NCBI GenBank assembly: GCA_032358165.1 | Contig: JAALGY010000019.1 | Span: forward strand, 682,001 to 746,000 | DNA: 64,000 nt | From: Diplosphaera chodatii | Taxonomy: Eukaryota; Chlorophyta; Trebouxiophyceae; Prasiolales; Stichococcaceae | Reading direction: 5' to 3' | Shown: positions 49,701-62,018 of the stretch, piece after piece | Numbering within the stretch: the first letter of the stretch is position 1 | How the letters are laid out: every line of letters starts with the position of its first letter | Program-made: the position numbers and the translations under genes | The notes under the pieces: model-generated | Seen by the model: the letters and a program-made list of their open reading frames with translations, nothing else | What the model was told of the DNA's origin: nothing | Databases searched by the model: none

Positions 49701-52700
49701 AGCAATGCCTGCAGGTGTATGTGCGCAATAGACATACGGGTCATCCAACATGCCCTACCATCGATTTGATAGTCCTTTAGTATGAGCTTGGGCGGCACAT
49801 AGGCCTGCAGCTGCAAGGGCAGCTGCAGGGGTTTGGCACTTGCTTCCTTGTCAGCACGGACACCCAGCCGCTGGCGGTACTCTCGCACAAACTTGGCATC
49901 CACGCTATCAGCTGCCTCCCAGGTGCACCTGCGTGCCATGCACACACTGCTTGGCATGATACGATGCGATGCGTGCAGCATGTTTTTGTACAGCACCCAT
50001 GGTCAAAGCGGGAGAGATGTGTCTATAGGGTTGACAGTGCCATGTTCGACATGCACACCAGTGCAGGGCACTCACTCGCCATAGTCGAGGCCCTTCCACT
50101 TGACGAGCACCTCCTCGCCCCGGCTGCGCACAGCCACAACACGGCCCACCTGCAGCGGGCAAGGCGCAGCACTTCCTGCACATCCTGATTGCAGCCTGCT
50201 ACCTGGAGGCTGTTCCATATGGACCCCGTCTAACAGTGCACACTTTGGGGGTGGTTCTAGATGGAAGCGTGCGTACCTCCGACCAGGCGGCCTGGACCTC
50301 AGGCTCCACATGCAGCGCGCCGCGGTGCTTGTTGTGGAAGCCGTTGACACGCTCCTTGGACAAGCGCCGCACCGTAGTCGCGCCCACCTGACCAGGCGCC
50401 ACAGGGTAGCATGAGTTTGCTGGTGTCTCGACCTGCGCTGTGACTGCTGTCACAGCACGATGTCAATGTGTGCGATTGACAAGGTGTGAGCAGTCAGGGA
50501 GGCTGCACCCAGCAGGCATCACGAAACGGCCGCCCAGCCCAGCGGATGTAGTACTCGAGCTCGCCGGCTCCGCTGCGGCCGTGGCGGCAGCCCAGGATGG
50601 ACCTGATGCTGGTGAAGCCGCGTGTGCACAGCGGGCAGCTTCGGTCGTCCTGGAGTGGCCAGCGGGACACTGTCAGCAGCGCACGGGGTAGATGCCATCC
50701 CTGGTCGAGTACAGACAGGTACAATCTTAGCCAATGGTGAAGCCGTTGCCGCCATTGAGAGCCGGCAAGCCCATTAGATACGGCAGACACCTGTGATAGG
50801 CAGGCTGCATGGCAGCGTGCGCCGCACTGGCTGCCGCAGTTGACCAGCCGGCCCATGCCTGCTGCACCCTTCAACGCTGGCATTGAGCAAACCTGCACAT
50901 GCAAAAGCGGCTTGCCATTAGCTGAAGCCCATGTATGACAGTTGCCGGTGTCTACAACGGCAGTTCGACGGGAGTGCAGCAGTTGGAGTTGGTCTAGGAA
51001 TTGGGTGAACAGCTGTACCTCGCACAGTATGCGGGAGGCGCAATCAGGGCAGTGCCAGGAGCCCTCTGGGACCTCCTCGAGTGGCGGCTTCATGCACCTG
51101 TCACAGGGCCCAATGACGCCTCAGACCAGCCATTTCCCCGGTGACCAGGCTGTCATCATGCAAGAAATCAGCCATGCAGCAGTAATCTGGCTGTGGTTGC
51201 AGTGTCTGGAGAACGCACTGCATATGCATGCCCTTGTTGCAGCCGTCACAAAGCAGCATGAGCCCCTCCTCGGTATCAGGCCCATCTTCCTGCATGCACG
51301 AAAAGTTGTTGTCAAGCAACAGCATCTTTCTTACATGAAGAAGCATCGTCCCTGCCGGCGCAATGCTTCACCTTGGAGCCGCAGCGCATGCACGCTTGGT
51401 CCTCCCACAGCTGTTCCTCCTGCTTCTTCTGCTCCTGCTGTGCTGCTGCAGCAATGGCAGCTGCCTGTGCTGCCTTCATCGCCACCTCCTCATCAAAGGT
51501 AATGACCTGCAGGGCCACAGCACGCGCAGGTTACAGAGCAGTTTTACAACTGATGCGAGGCTTGCAATATTACATGTACAAACACGCCGCTGGGAATCAC
51601 ATGCAGAACATACCTTGATGCGCTTGCGCTGTGACTTGCGGCTGGGTGACGGCCTTTGCTGCTTCCGCACCACGTCATCGTCTGATTGCTCCCCGCTGTC
51701 TGAGTCTGCCTCTGATTCGCTGCCCCAGGCGTCAGCTGCTGTAGAACGGCCCCTTGCCTTGGCCGCCCTTGGCGCCGCTCGCCGCATTGGCCGAGATGGT
51801 CTTGCAGCATGCAGATCCACCTGCAAATGCGTCAGCACACCCTGGCTTCTCGGTTGAATCACTCGTGCTGATACAACCAGAACGTGCTGATACAACCAGA
51901 ATGTCCAAGCACATAATTTGGCACCTATGCTGAGCTGAGGAGCACAGCTGAGCAGCAAACTGTTCTGTCACGCAGGCTGAACGACTGACGCCTTGGGTGC
52001 ACCTCGTCATCGAGCTCATCGTCGTCATCATCGTCCACAATGCCATGCACCTCGGCATCAGACATGCCGCTGGCAGACATGTCCTCCGCATCGGCGTTCG
52101 CCTCGTCGTCCCCATCCAGCTCCAGCGGCGGCTCCGCATAGCTGATCTTCTTCTTTGCGGCCTGGCGCTGCGGTCGCTCTCGCCTGCAAGGCATAGGAAA
52201 TGGCAACCATCAGGCGCTGCACATCTGCGAGCTGCCGCAGTGCGCATGGCAGGCCTTCACCTGCTCAAACTATTGTATGCAGATCACTGTAGGTTGACCG
52301 TCATGCTGAGCATCTTGGCGAGAGGAAGCTCATGCAGCAACATGACTACTCGTATGCCAGGTGCACACCCAGATGTGATGGCGTTGATAGATACGCTCCT
52401 CAGGGGCTTGCGCCGAGATGGGTCTGGCCCCTGCAGCGGCCTTCTCGTCACACGTGCAGGCTGCAGCGCTGCACCCGCCGTCCTCTTGCTGGCCTTTCCT
52501 CGTGTACCGGCTGGCAAGCTGCCCGTCTTGACGGCTCCTCTGCCACGCAGGCAGTCGATGCATGTTGCACGCTTGTTGCCTGCAAGCCATGCCACCTGCT
52601 CAGTCTCAGACGATGCAACAGACAAATTTTCGTATGATTGAACCGAGACTGCTCGACGATGTGTACACAGAGGAGGGATAAGATGCACCCTGATCATAGT

Positions 52701-53306
52701 CGCAGCCGCTGGTGTCCAGGCAGTGCCTGTGCAGCCGACTGGTGCATAGGCCGGCACACACAATGGTGGCGCCTGGCTCCTTGCAGTGGCTGCACTGCTG
52801 CAGTTTGGCGTGCTTCAGCGCATCTCTCACGGAGACTTTGCGCACCTCTGCAGACCGTCAGTTAGGCGTCATTCAGGAAAGTTCTGGAAAATGTTGATGG
52901 CATCATTGCGAAAAGTGCATGCCCGACTATGGTCAACTGGTCAATGCTGACTTCTTGGCCCAGGCTGTAACGCACCGTCCAGCCTGCGCAGCTCCCTGGC
53001 GTCGCCCAGTGCGCGGATCTGACTGTCTCCTGCCCAGCTTGCGCATGACCGGTGCAGCGAGTGCTCCTCAAATGTGATGCAGCCGTAATCTTCCACCGCC
53101 TGAGCGTTCGTCACCTTGCCAGCATCCCTGCATGCATGCGTGTACCAGTCATGGACTGAAGTGATCACACCCATCAGAGGCGCATGTTCATGTTCAAGCA
53201 TCATCAGACAAGCCCACCTTGCGTAGTGTAGTGTGGGCCGGCCACATAATGTGCATTCAGGGCCGCTTAAGTCAAGGCATTCAGCTGCATCCCATGCGGG
53301 CGGCAT
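43741..53306 (-). CDS. CHD3/Mi-2-type (PICKLE-like) chromatin remodeling ATPase
   Basis: Nuclear SNF2-family nucleosome remodeler. Start MPPAWDAAECLDLSGPE at 53306. First module is an extended PHD: CTLCGRPTLHYAR, HSLHRSCASW, then CSHCKEPGATIVC and SRLHRHCLDTSGC (53260-52690). After basic and acidic linkers comes a C4HC3 PHD finger (CMRCGSK, LMLLCDGCNKGMHMQC, GSWHCPDC; 51390-51030). Tandem chromodomains follow (LEYYIRWAGRPFRDACWV near 50540; EEVLVKWKGLDYGECTWEA near 50110-49900). ATPase: LKDYQIDG then VILGDEMGLGKTIQ (49780-49580), IIDEGHRLKSETSQ (48735), CIMTGTPLQNELNELYCLLA (48420). Helicase C: VLIFSQLKGVLTLLE (47140), FRLDGDTQIQERQRQIDLFN (46710), FLMSTRAGGLGINLQSA (46550), RAHRLGQQQTVMVYQ (46220). 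A long Ala-rich, poorly conserved C-terminus ends AAAEFEAWG, TAG at 43743-43741. All ATPase motifs are intact. Confidence 0.9.
51864..51901. repeat. perfect 19-bp tandem duplication in a CHD intron
   Basis: CGTGCTGATACAACCAGAA occurs twice back to back (51864-51882 and 51883-51901) within an inferred intron of the remodeler gene. A recent slippage or repair duplication is the simplest reading. Confidence 0.9.
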
Positions 53307-53978
53307 CGTGACCGACGGAGGCCGATCATACGTTAATGAACATGGTGCGGTTCGCCATCGCACGCACGTAGCCCTTGCCTTGTGTCGACTCCAATGGCTT
53401 CAAGGAGCAAAGCCACAAGTGCAGCAGCCTTGTGCACCCTCAACATGTGCGGATGCTGCAGTGAGCCGATGGCGCGATTTGAACCTTCGAAAGCAGCAGA
53501 TGCTGTCTGACATCTGTCTGACCTGCAGGGTGGCTGAAGGAGAGGTCTGCTTCACAGTACCCTGTTACTGGCAAGTCAACATGCACTATGTGCAGGTCTG
53601 CATGCTGTGCATGGGAGTGTCTGCAGCGTTGTTAGGTATTTCGCGCGCATCGCCTGTACAGCACAAACGTTGTGTAGTGCTCACTGCTCTTGACCTGTTG
53701 ATTTGCATACACAACCTGCTTGGGTATGGCCTGTGCTGACACAAATAGCGCCGAGCTTGCACATGCAAGCGCATCTGTGCTGACCTATCCTGATCCCACC
53801 GGACGACATGCTGTACTACGGCCTGCTACCGACATCCCCACACAGAGTACACACTGATGTACGACACCTATACCTGCTGACCTGAGGAGGCTCGAATGGG
53901 AAGAAACAAGCAGCAACGGCATAGCCATTGTTTGCGCATGTCAGCCGCAAGGGTCAGGGCTGATCTGCGGCAGACCCT
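53307..53978. other. intergenic, CHD 5' side and phosphatase 3' side
   Basis: About 670 bp between two minus-strand genes. It should hold the CHD promoter and the phosphatase 3' UTR. A plus-strand ORF crosses from the CHD first exon into here (to 53739) but has no recognisable content and is antisense to real coding sequence at its start. Confidence 0.4.
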
Positions 53979-56001
53979 TCAGATTGAGAGTTCTGGCGTC
54001 GTCCTGGTGATGGTGCCGTCGTCCAGCGCCCTCTGAAACTCCCGAACGAAGTCCGCCTGTTCATCCGTCTCAGGGCTGATGCCTACATGAACATACTAAC
54101 AGATGTCAAGCCTTTGGGCAGCCAACTGCATGCAGGCGTGCAGCTGGTGTGGCCCTCATGAGCATGTACAGCGCTCCCGGTCCACCTGGCAGCGACATGT
54201 AAGCACCGCTCAGGGCTCAAACCCTACCTGAGCCCCCGCGGGTGTCATATGCACGCTGCACCCGCTGCAGCGCATCCTCAGCCGTCAATCGGAAGCTGTA
54301 TACCAGAAGGCATGCCCCAATCGTGCCAGCACGACCCACACCGCCACGGCTGCGACCATGAAGGGAGCAGATCATCACAAGTGCATGGCAATCGAGCTTA
54401 TGACAAAGACTCCGCTAACCACAAGGCGCACCAGTGTAGGTACACCTTCTGGCCCTTGCGGATGCGCTCCTCCAGCTCGGCTACAACTGGCACAACGCTG
54501 CATGCAGCATGCATGAGGTAGTGTTTGGGATCGTAGACGTACAATACTTCCAATGATCATGACATAGTGTATGCATTGCCGAAACTTTGGTCGCAGCCTG
54601 GCAAGCCGCCCACAGCAGATGTTGCATGAAGCTTCAGATGCAATGCCGCACTCGTGCACGCTGGTGGGCCGCCCCATGTCCTGGATGCCAAAGCGTCTAA
54701 AGAGCAGTTGCGGCGGCTGTGGCCTTTTGGCTGCCAGCTGCAGCGCCAGCGGCCGGTATGGCCTCTGGTCTGCCCATAATGTAGCATCATCTGGCAGGGT
54801 CTCCTGATCTGGCACCTCCAGCTGCATGCGTGCATGCACTGCTTGACCCCTTGAACAGCTTCAAGGTCGGGCTTAGTTGGTCACAAATGCAGTTGCTACC
54901 AAATGGTAGATGGCTTGCAGCCCAGCTGACCTGCAACGCGTAGAAGACGGTGATGCCCTGGTCCAGGATGGCGTTCAAGCGCTCAGCGGGTGTCGCGTAG
55001 AAGCCAAAGTTTGGGTTCGTCTGCAAGATGAGTCCATGCTGCATCAGCCGTAGACCATACGGCAACACACTTGTGGGCATGCGGGGATGGACTTACGGCG
55101 TGGGTAGTGCGCCCAGCATTGCTTCAATCATGTGCAACGACTTACCCCGAGCATCAGGGAGTCTGGCAACAGCCAGTTGCAGAAGGTCCGCACTCGGTGC
55201 AGTGAGACGAAGGACTCAGCTGCAGGACCAGTGGCAGCGTCAGCTGTGCACGGTACCATGCAACGAGAATGCAGCATGATTTGTGCATGCACGCAGTCAG
55301 ACAGGTCCGTTCGCTTGAAGTCAATGCTGCAGGTTACCGTCGATATCGCACAGGGGTGCCATGCCACTCGTGATGCTGTCGAAAGACGAAGCCTCCGTTT
55401 GCGGCGGGTCTGCTGGTGGAGTGGATCCGATTACAATATCCATATGAGATGCAACAGCAGTCATTGCTGCTTTGGTGGTGATGGGATCAGCTGTGATCCA
55501 GCAAGGGTCTTTCTGTCAAGGCCTCAACAACAGCCGAATCAGCAATGAGCAGGAAAGCAGGTACGCAGGCTGGGCTCTAGTCCGCGATTTGATGACTATC
55601 CAACAGAGCGCTTGGAGCGAGCAAAAGAAAATAGGGCATCCTTCGTGCTTCAGCTTCTGCAGTGCCTGCTGCTTGTGTCTGGGACGAAACAATTCCCGAT
55701 CAAATTTGGAAAGGGCTCCTACAACCTTTTCGCCAATTGCCACAGCGGAAATTAAATTTGAAACGGAATTTGCATGCAGCGACAGAGGTGCAATCAGCGA
55801 CAGAGGCCGGCGCATGGAGCACGCAACTGCCTTACCTCTTACAAGCCACAATTCATCACTATATGACAGAAGGTCGCTGGTGAAAGCCCCACCCTTGCCA
55901 AATTTGGTCAGCCAGGCCTTGGGCAGCGCCGGGCCACAAGCCATTGCGGTTGATCGCGGTGCAGTGAACAACAGAACCTCATTCACATCGCAGCTTGACA
56001 T
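53979..56001 (-). CDS. protein tyrosine / dual-specificity phosphatase-like protein
   Basis: The active-site loop is assembled across an intron. The exon ending GQKVYLH plus TG (54432) joins an exon starting C-CGT (54349) to give LHCRGGVGRAGT, a complete C-x5-R P-loop. It is followed by IGACLLVYSFRLTAEDALQR and a last exon ending ALDDGTITRTTPELSI. Upstream blocks: FVSLHRVRTFCNWLLPDSLM (55210), NFGFYATPAERLNAILDQGI (55010), RRFGIQDMGRPTS (54690). The 5' part joins in phase: 56001-55836 (starts MSSCDVNEVLLFTAPR), 55490-55338 (ADPITTKAAMTAVASHMDIV), 55219-55146, 55020-54931. The first exon is from lower-GC DNA and its membership is inferred from phase and splice sites; an in-frame ATG at 55443 is the fallback start. 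The junction near 54660-54490 is unresolved. Family resembles CDKN3-like and plant small PTPs; substrate unknown. Confidence 0.75.
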
Positions 56002-56071
56002 CGCTACAATTTTGCAAGGTGGTGCGCTTTGGCGTCGACTCTTATGTAAATTGTCGGGCTAGTTGGGCAGC
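56002..56071. promoter_or_regulatory. short head-to-head interval, phosphatase / CTF4
   Basis: Only 70 bp lie between the proposed phosphatase ATG (56001, minus) and the CTF4 ATG (56072, plus). If the upstream phosphatase exon is right, this is a compact bidirectional promoter; if not, the interval is about 630 bp and of relatively low GC. Confidence 0.4.
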
Positions 56072-59000
56072 ATGGCAGATGCCGCGCTCAAGTTCGAAGC
56101 TGGGCACGGTCAAGGCGGCGGCGGTATCGCATTCGCCAATCACGGCGATGGTGTCTGTCTGGTTACATGTGGCTTCGATGGCCTGGTGGCGGTCCGAGAT
56201 CCCCTGACTACCGCAGTGGAGAAGTCACATGCGGCGGGCGGTCCCGACAATTCATCGCCCCTGATGTGCCTGGCAGCGAGCCCAGCAGGCGGCCAGGTCG
56301 CCACTGGTGGGAAGGATCAAATCGTCAAGGTACATATGTGGGCAGCCTCTTTGCTCTGGCGGGCATGCTCAGCTTCTGCGACTTTGGTCGGCCTTGTGCT
56401 ACATCACCTATGTTAATGAATGACACTTTTGTCCCTGCACCTGAACAGGCACACAAGGTGCCAGACAGCGAGTTTGACACCAACCTGACACGCTTCGATG
56501 TGCCAGTCAGCGCCCTGGCATATGGGCCTGGCGGCAAGATGCTGGTGGCTGCATGCGAGGATGGCACCCTGAAGCTTGTGCAGGTCGCCGGTCAGCGGGT
56601 GCGCTGCAGCCCAGCAGCTGGCCTCTGCAGCGTGAAGTCAGAGCACATGAGGTGGCACTGCAGACATGTGTGACTTCAGTCGCTGCAACTTGTGTGCGAG
56701 GGTTCAGTGTTGTACTTGGCCAGGTCATCAGGACAATGGCAGCAGACCATGGTGTCGTCAGCGTGGCGTATGATCCAGACAACGGCAAATATTTGGCTGC
56801 GGCACTGTCCACTGGCGCAGTGCAGGTGATGCAGGGGCTTGATGAATCCCTACATCATCTTCAGAGCATGGACCTGCACAGCGTCCCGTCATAATATTGG
56901 CATTTGAAATGGCGTGAGGTGCTGACATGCTGTGCCTTCGCCCAGGTCTGGGATCTCACTGGCGAGAGCCGCAGCAGACCCGTGAATGCAAAGAGCCGTG
57001 TCCCTAAGGTAGTTTGAGAACTGTCTGCAGCACCATCCTGATGTCGGTAGTTTGTTGGCCACATGCTGCAAAGCAGCAATGCACTGGTCGATTTTGGTAT
57101 CCTGCAGGCGGATGCCACTGCACGCCGGCGACCACAGATCGCGTGGCATCCAGACGGAAGCCTGCTGGCTATCCCAGGCCCATATGGCGAGGTGACCGCC
57201 ACAACACGCTGACTACAGCCCGTGTCAGCCGTTTTTAGTTGTTGCTCTATCAGTCTGTGATCGAACATGAAGTATGTAACTATGTAACTTATGTAACTAC
57301 CTATGTAACTTTGTAGGTGGACCTGCTGGAACGGTTGAACTGGGAGCCGCGCTGCTCGCTCTCTGGGCAGCATGACGGCGCCGTCCACCTGGCTGCCTTC
57401 TCGCCAAACGGTAAGCCAAGCCGAGCAGCGCAGCACACGCTGCAGCAGCTGTGCGGCACAGTCGCAGAAATGACCATCTTGCAGCAGGGGCATGGCTAGT
57501 GGGTAAGTACGCCGAGGAAGATCAGGAGTGATCAACTTGATGGGTCAGATCACATGCCATCCTGTCTGCAGGACTGTACATCGTCACGGCTGGTTCAGAC
57601 GGGAAAGTGGTGGTGTGGGCAGACGAGGGCAAGGCTTGCATCGCCACAAGCAAGTGCGCAGCGCCAGTCGTGGATGCTGTGTGGCACCCCACGGGCAACG
57701 CGCTGGCGCTGCAGGTAGCCGCTTGCTCATGCTTGTGGCAATGGCAGCAGGTGGACCGGCCCCAACATGCCAGCACTCGAAAACATAGTTTGACGCTGTC
57801 AGAGCACATGTTGTGATGTCGTCTGAAGCCAGCATCCATGTCATCGCACCCAGAACGAGGCTGGGGAGCTGGCTGTCTGGGCCAGCCCAGTGCCGGAGGA
57901 GCGTGTCGGGCCTGCCGTGGATCCGGAAACCGTGGCAGCTGCTGAGGCTGCAGCCGCCAAGTCAGGTGGGCGTCATGACAATCGCTGCAATGGCACACCA
58001 GGTTTGTTACACGTCACGTTCACTGCGCGGACAGCCTCGATGCCTGACTTCTGTGGCATGCAACATGACCTAAATGTTGTTGGTGACATGCAACCAGGTG
58101 CCAGCCCAGCTGCCAGCGGGGCGGAGGACGGCGCCGACTCCGGCGACAACATGGACAGCTTCATCGTGCGGGAGGAGCCACAGGCCGTGCCGCGTGAGCC
58201 GCAGGTACTGCTTCAATTCTTGGCCTGATCTACAGCAGCAATGCCTCTTAATCACCCTGCGCCCTGTTGTGCAATGAGCATGGTTTGTAGAAGGGCACAG
58301 TGTGGAAGGGTCTGTATGCAAAACACCCCAATGGATAACCTGAGTGTTCATCGTCTGCAGATCATCACACGGGAGGTGGCGCCAAGGCATCGCATCCAAC
58401 AGCCCATCCAGCCGGGGTCAACACCTCGCGGTGAGGCCACGTCAACCCACACTGCAGCTGCCATGTCTCATGTGTTGCTGGGCGGCACAGCCTTACTGAC
58501 ATGTGTACATGAATGGCATCAAGGCTTCACCAGATTGGAGTATACCTTCAAATCGCTGCAGCACCTTGGCACCTCACAACGCTGCCAATGCTGTTGCAGC
58601 GGAGGGTGCACGGCGGCACTTCATGGCATACACTGCGGAGGGCTGTATCACCAGCAGGGGCGAGAACGAGGACCACCGCATCATCGAGGTTGCGTTTCAC
58701 AATCTGCACGCACGCAAGCGGGTGCCACACCTCAGCGACTTTTTCGACTTCACGCTCGCCGCGCTTGGCGATCGGGTGCGGCACGATACACGAATAACAC
58801 AACAACCATGGCGTTGACCAGCAATGTGACGTCGGGAGGGAGAGCAAATTGTATCTTATGGCGTGGGGTGGTGGTCATGGCGACCGCATGTTGAAGACGG
58901 TCCCAGCATGCTTATGCTTGCACTTGCTGTACTTTAGAGAAAAGGGTCAGTGGTCACCACACCATGCCTGGACCTAAAGTAGTCAGCTTGCACTGGCTGT

Positions 59001-61801
59001 ACACTGCAGGGGGTGCTGTATGGCAGCGCCGCCAGCCCCGGGACGCCGGCCTCGGTGCTGTGGCGCCCCTTCGACGACCCACAGACGCAGCAGTGGAGCC
59101 TGACCCTGCCAGACGGCGAGGATGTGGCTGCTGTGGCCGCTGGCCGCCAGTTCTGTGCCGCCGCGACTTCCACCCGCATGCTGCGATTATTTGCAGAGTC
59201 AGGTGATCCCGCCATACTCAAAAGCGCTTTGAAGCAGTTTTATTCGTCTCTCCATCTGTTGCCGGGTTCATGCGTCAAGCCAATCTGGTGACATCCTCTG
59301 CTGCCAACAAAGATTGAGGTTTCTTCAAAGGAAGGCAGCGTCAGACAGTGTGCTCTTATGTAACTTAAGTGTTGTCCCAACCGCAATCAGCTGCTTTGTG
59401 TGCCGACACTTCAGAGGCACTGTGCGATTGCTGTGCAGGGCTCCAGACCGGGGTGCTCACCCTGGAGGGACCACCAGTTGCGCTGGTGGCGCATGGCATG
59501 CTGCTGGCTGCGGTGTGGCATTCTGGCGCGCCATCTGTGCACCGCGATCAAGTAAGCAACCTGCTGCACGTCCAGATATGCCGTCAGGGCTGGCAAATTC
59601 AGACTGTTCTTCCGGAGACTGTCAGCAGCTTAGACCACATGACAAGCAGGGGCACGCAAGTCCACGTGGGCCATTGAGCAGGCTGTCTCGGACTTGCAGG
59701 AGCTGCGGTATGCTGTCTGGGACACAGCGACGCGGTCGCAGGCGTGCAGCGGCGTGCTGCCGGTTTCGCCCGGCGCGGTGCTCACCTGGCTGGCCTTCAG
59801 CGAGCAGGGCACCCTGTGTGCTATGGACTCCGAGGGGTGCGTGCATGCTGATGCATTTACAGCTGTGGCGAAGTGTCTTCGTCGGGACAATTGCTGGCAC
59901 CATCTGCTATGTAGCTCGAGTCACACCAACAGTTTTGAAGGCCCGGCACTGCATCGTTTGATCCTTGTGTTCGTGCCAGATGCTGCTGCTGCACATGCTG
60001 CAGGGTGCTGCGAGCGCGGTCCTCTGAATGGGGCGGCGCCTGGCTGCCGATCTTCTCAGTCGCTGCCGTGCGCACGGGCTCGGAGGTGTACTGGCCGATC
60101 GCAGTCAGCGAGACGTCACGTCAGCTCACCTGCATCGTGTGTCCCGGCGGCGACCAGCCCTGGCCGCAGGTGATTACGCCGGCAGGAAGCGCATTGTGGC
60201 TGCATTGACGCATCTCCAACACTGTGGATGCGTGCACGTCTGCATGCTAGCAGCTCTTGTGCTGCCCCTGCTGTCAATAGACTGCTTGCCGAGGCGCAAC
60301 ACTCGTTGATGCTGTGCACTGCTTGCAGCCGCACCCACGCCCAGTCATGAGCACAATGGACTTGAGCGTCCAGATCCTGCGCGCTGACCCAGCAACTGAA
60401 GCCATCGAGGCGGACCTCATCTGGTGACTGGCCGCCTAGACCTCCTTGTTGATCCACTGTGGCAACACTGCCAGGATGAAACGCCTGCAAACACGAGTCC
60501 AATCTGGAGTGCAGTGCCGTCGCAAACCCGCTGTTGCTGTATCTAACCTGCGTGCAGGTCGAGCATGCAGCTGAAGCGGCAGCAGAACGAGATCGACATG
60601 GCCGACCCAGCGGAAGTTGAAGGCCTGCAGGCATGTCTGCTGACTGGCTGCATGGTATGCACACACGTTGTCCTTGAGATCACATGGTATGATTGCGATG
60701 CTGGGCCAAATGTTTACCGCACTCTTGATCTGCGCCTTCAGGCGGGCGTAGAGCTGCGGCAGCAGGAAGCCGACAAGGCCGCTGTGCGGCTGTGCAACGA
60801 AGCCATCAAAGCCCACAAGTGCGGCGCTGCGCTTCGCCGCTCACTGACAAGCACGACACCGCATGCCAGACCATTCATTGCCCTGATCATAGCTGCTGTA
60901 GACCTTTCCTCCATGTCCGGTTGCTGTCTACGCCAGGCCGCATCGGGCACTGGAGCTGGCGCATGGCATGCAGCTCACCCACTTTGTGGGCATGGTCCTC
61001 AAGCTCGCCAGTCATGCGGTGGGTCATTAGCGCCTGGCTGTCCTTCAATGCTGCAAGGTATGGCCGTTCCTCGGTTGATTGCTCCACCCACCCGCTTCCA
61101 ATGGCCTGGATAGTAGTGGATTAAACCCTGACGCTTGGCTGCTGCAGGGCGACCGGCGGCTGGAGGAGCAGCTGGCGACGCTGCTGGAGGCGCGCATGGA
61201 GATGGACGCCGAGTGGGCAGCCGCGCAGGCGCAGGCGCGGGCACTGCAGGTGGTGTGTCTAGACCAGGTCTACAGAATGTGCAGATGTGGTATGCACAAG
61301 TCACACTGCAACTGCGATCCAGTGGTGTGGCGCCAGGCTGCATTGGTCGCCACCCAGGAAATGGACGTCAGAATGCCGCAATGCTTAAAATACGCCTCAT
61401 TGACGTGGCCACAACCTGTACAGCAGCTGCGTGAGGCCTCGAGCTGGCTGCAGATGCAGCATGTGCCAGCGCCGGCGCCGTCCCCCCAGCAGCCCAGCAG
61501 CCGCAGCCCGTCGGCGCGGCCCTCACCGGAGCCGGCCCCAGCAGTCCCCAGCCCGCGGCAACAGTGCGTCACCATGTGACAGACGGAAACGCACCTATGC
61601 ACGCTGTCTGCGATCAGCGAGTCCACCGACACTTTGTCACGCTGGCATTGGCCGCATTCTCCATGGCTGATTACCTGCTGAACACTCAGGCGCGTCTCGA
61701 CACACGAGGTGCATACCTCGGCAGTGGAGGCGCCAGCAGCAGCCAAACGCAAGGGAGCAGCCAGCAGCAACCCCTTTGCACGCAAGAGAAACAAAGCGTA
61801 A
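56072..61801 (+). CDS. CTF4: CTF4/WDHD1 (AND-1) replisome adaptor
   Basis: Replication-fork hub linking the CMG helicase with polymerase alpha and cohesion factors. Start MADAALKFEAGHGQGG at 56072. An N-terminal WD40 propeller is spread over short exons: VCLVTCGFDGLVAVRDP (56150), MCLAASPAGGQVATGGKDQI, SALAYGPGGKMLVAACEDGT (56510), VSVAYDPDNGKYLAAALSTG (56755), IAWHPDGSLLAIPG (57135), GLYIVTAGSDGKVVVWADEG (57570), DAVWHPTGNALALQ. After an acidic linker (DGADSGDNMDSFIVREE) comes the SepB-like second propeller, with FMAYTAEGCITSRGENEDHR and FHNLHARKRVPHLSDFFDFT (58620-58750), ASVLWRPFDDPQTQQW (59060) and LAFSEQGTLCAMDSEG (59790), then helical segments (60720-61250). The last exon ends SSNPFARKRNKA, TAA at 61799-61801; NPFA.K is the typical CTF4/AND-1 terminus. 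No C-terminal HMG box is seen, as in fungal rather than animal proteins. Confidence 0.91.
57273..57310 (+). repeat. cluster of four TATGTAACT-like units in a CTF4 intron
   Basis: TATGTAAC recurs four times in 38 nt (starting near 57273, 57281, 57290 and 57302), ending a few bases before the acceptor TTTGTAG|GTGGAC. Each copy contains TGTAA, the algal poly(A) signal. Confidence 0.85.
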
Positions 61802-61831
61802 CATGCCCTTCAACCTTTCTTGGTTTGCACG

Positions 61832-61836
61832 TGTAA
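61832..61836 (+). terminator. TGTAA poly(A) signal of CTF4
   Basis: TGTAA lies 31 nt after the CTF4 stop codon, in CACGTGTAACTAA. It sits within the 217-bp gap to the convergent DUF1499 gene. Confidence 0.6.
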
Positions 61837-62018
61837 CTAAATCGATTGCTTCACTTAGTAACATGTTGCAGCTGTGCTTGCAAAACACCTAATGCGCTGC
61901 TATTGATGGGTTTTGCAACATGTGTGCGTGTCAAAGGTGATCTGTATAAGCAGCAGCCGACCGAGCTACAGACCAATGCTGACATTTATTGCTGACGTTG
62001 CAACACCCCGAAGATAGC

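Noticed and set aside
54240..54432. Apparent loss of the catalytic Cys in the phosphatase (open frame reads HGRSRGGVGRAGT, with Ser in place of Cys)
   Set aside because: That frame runs through an intron. Splicing CACTG|GTGCGC to CGCAG|CCGTGG rebuilds the Cys codon and gives LHCRGGVGRAGT, so the enzyme is not a pseudophosphatase.
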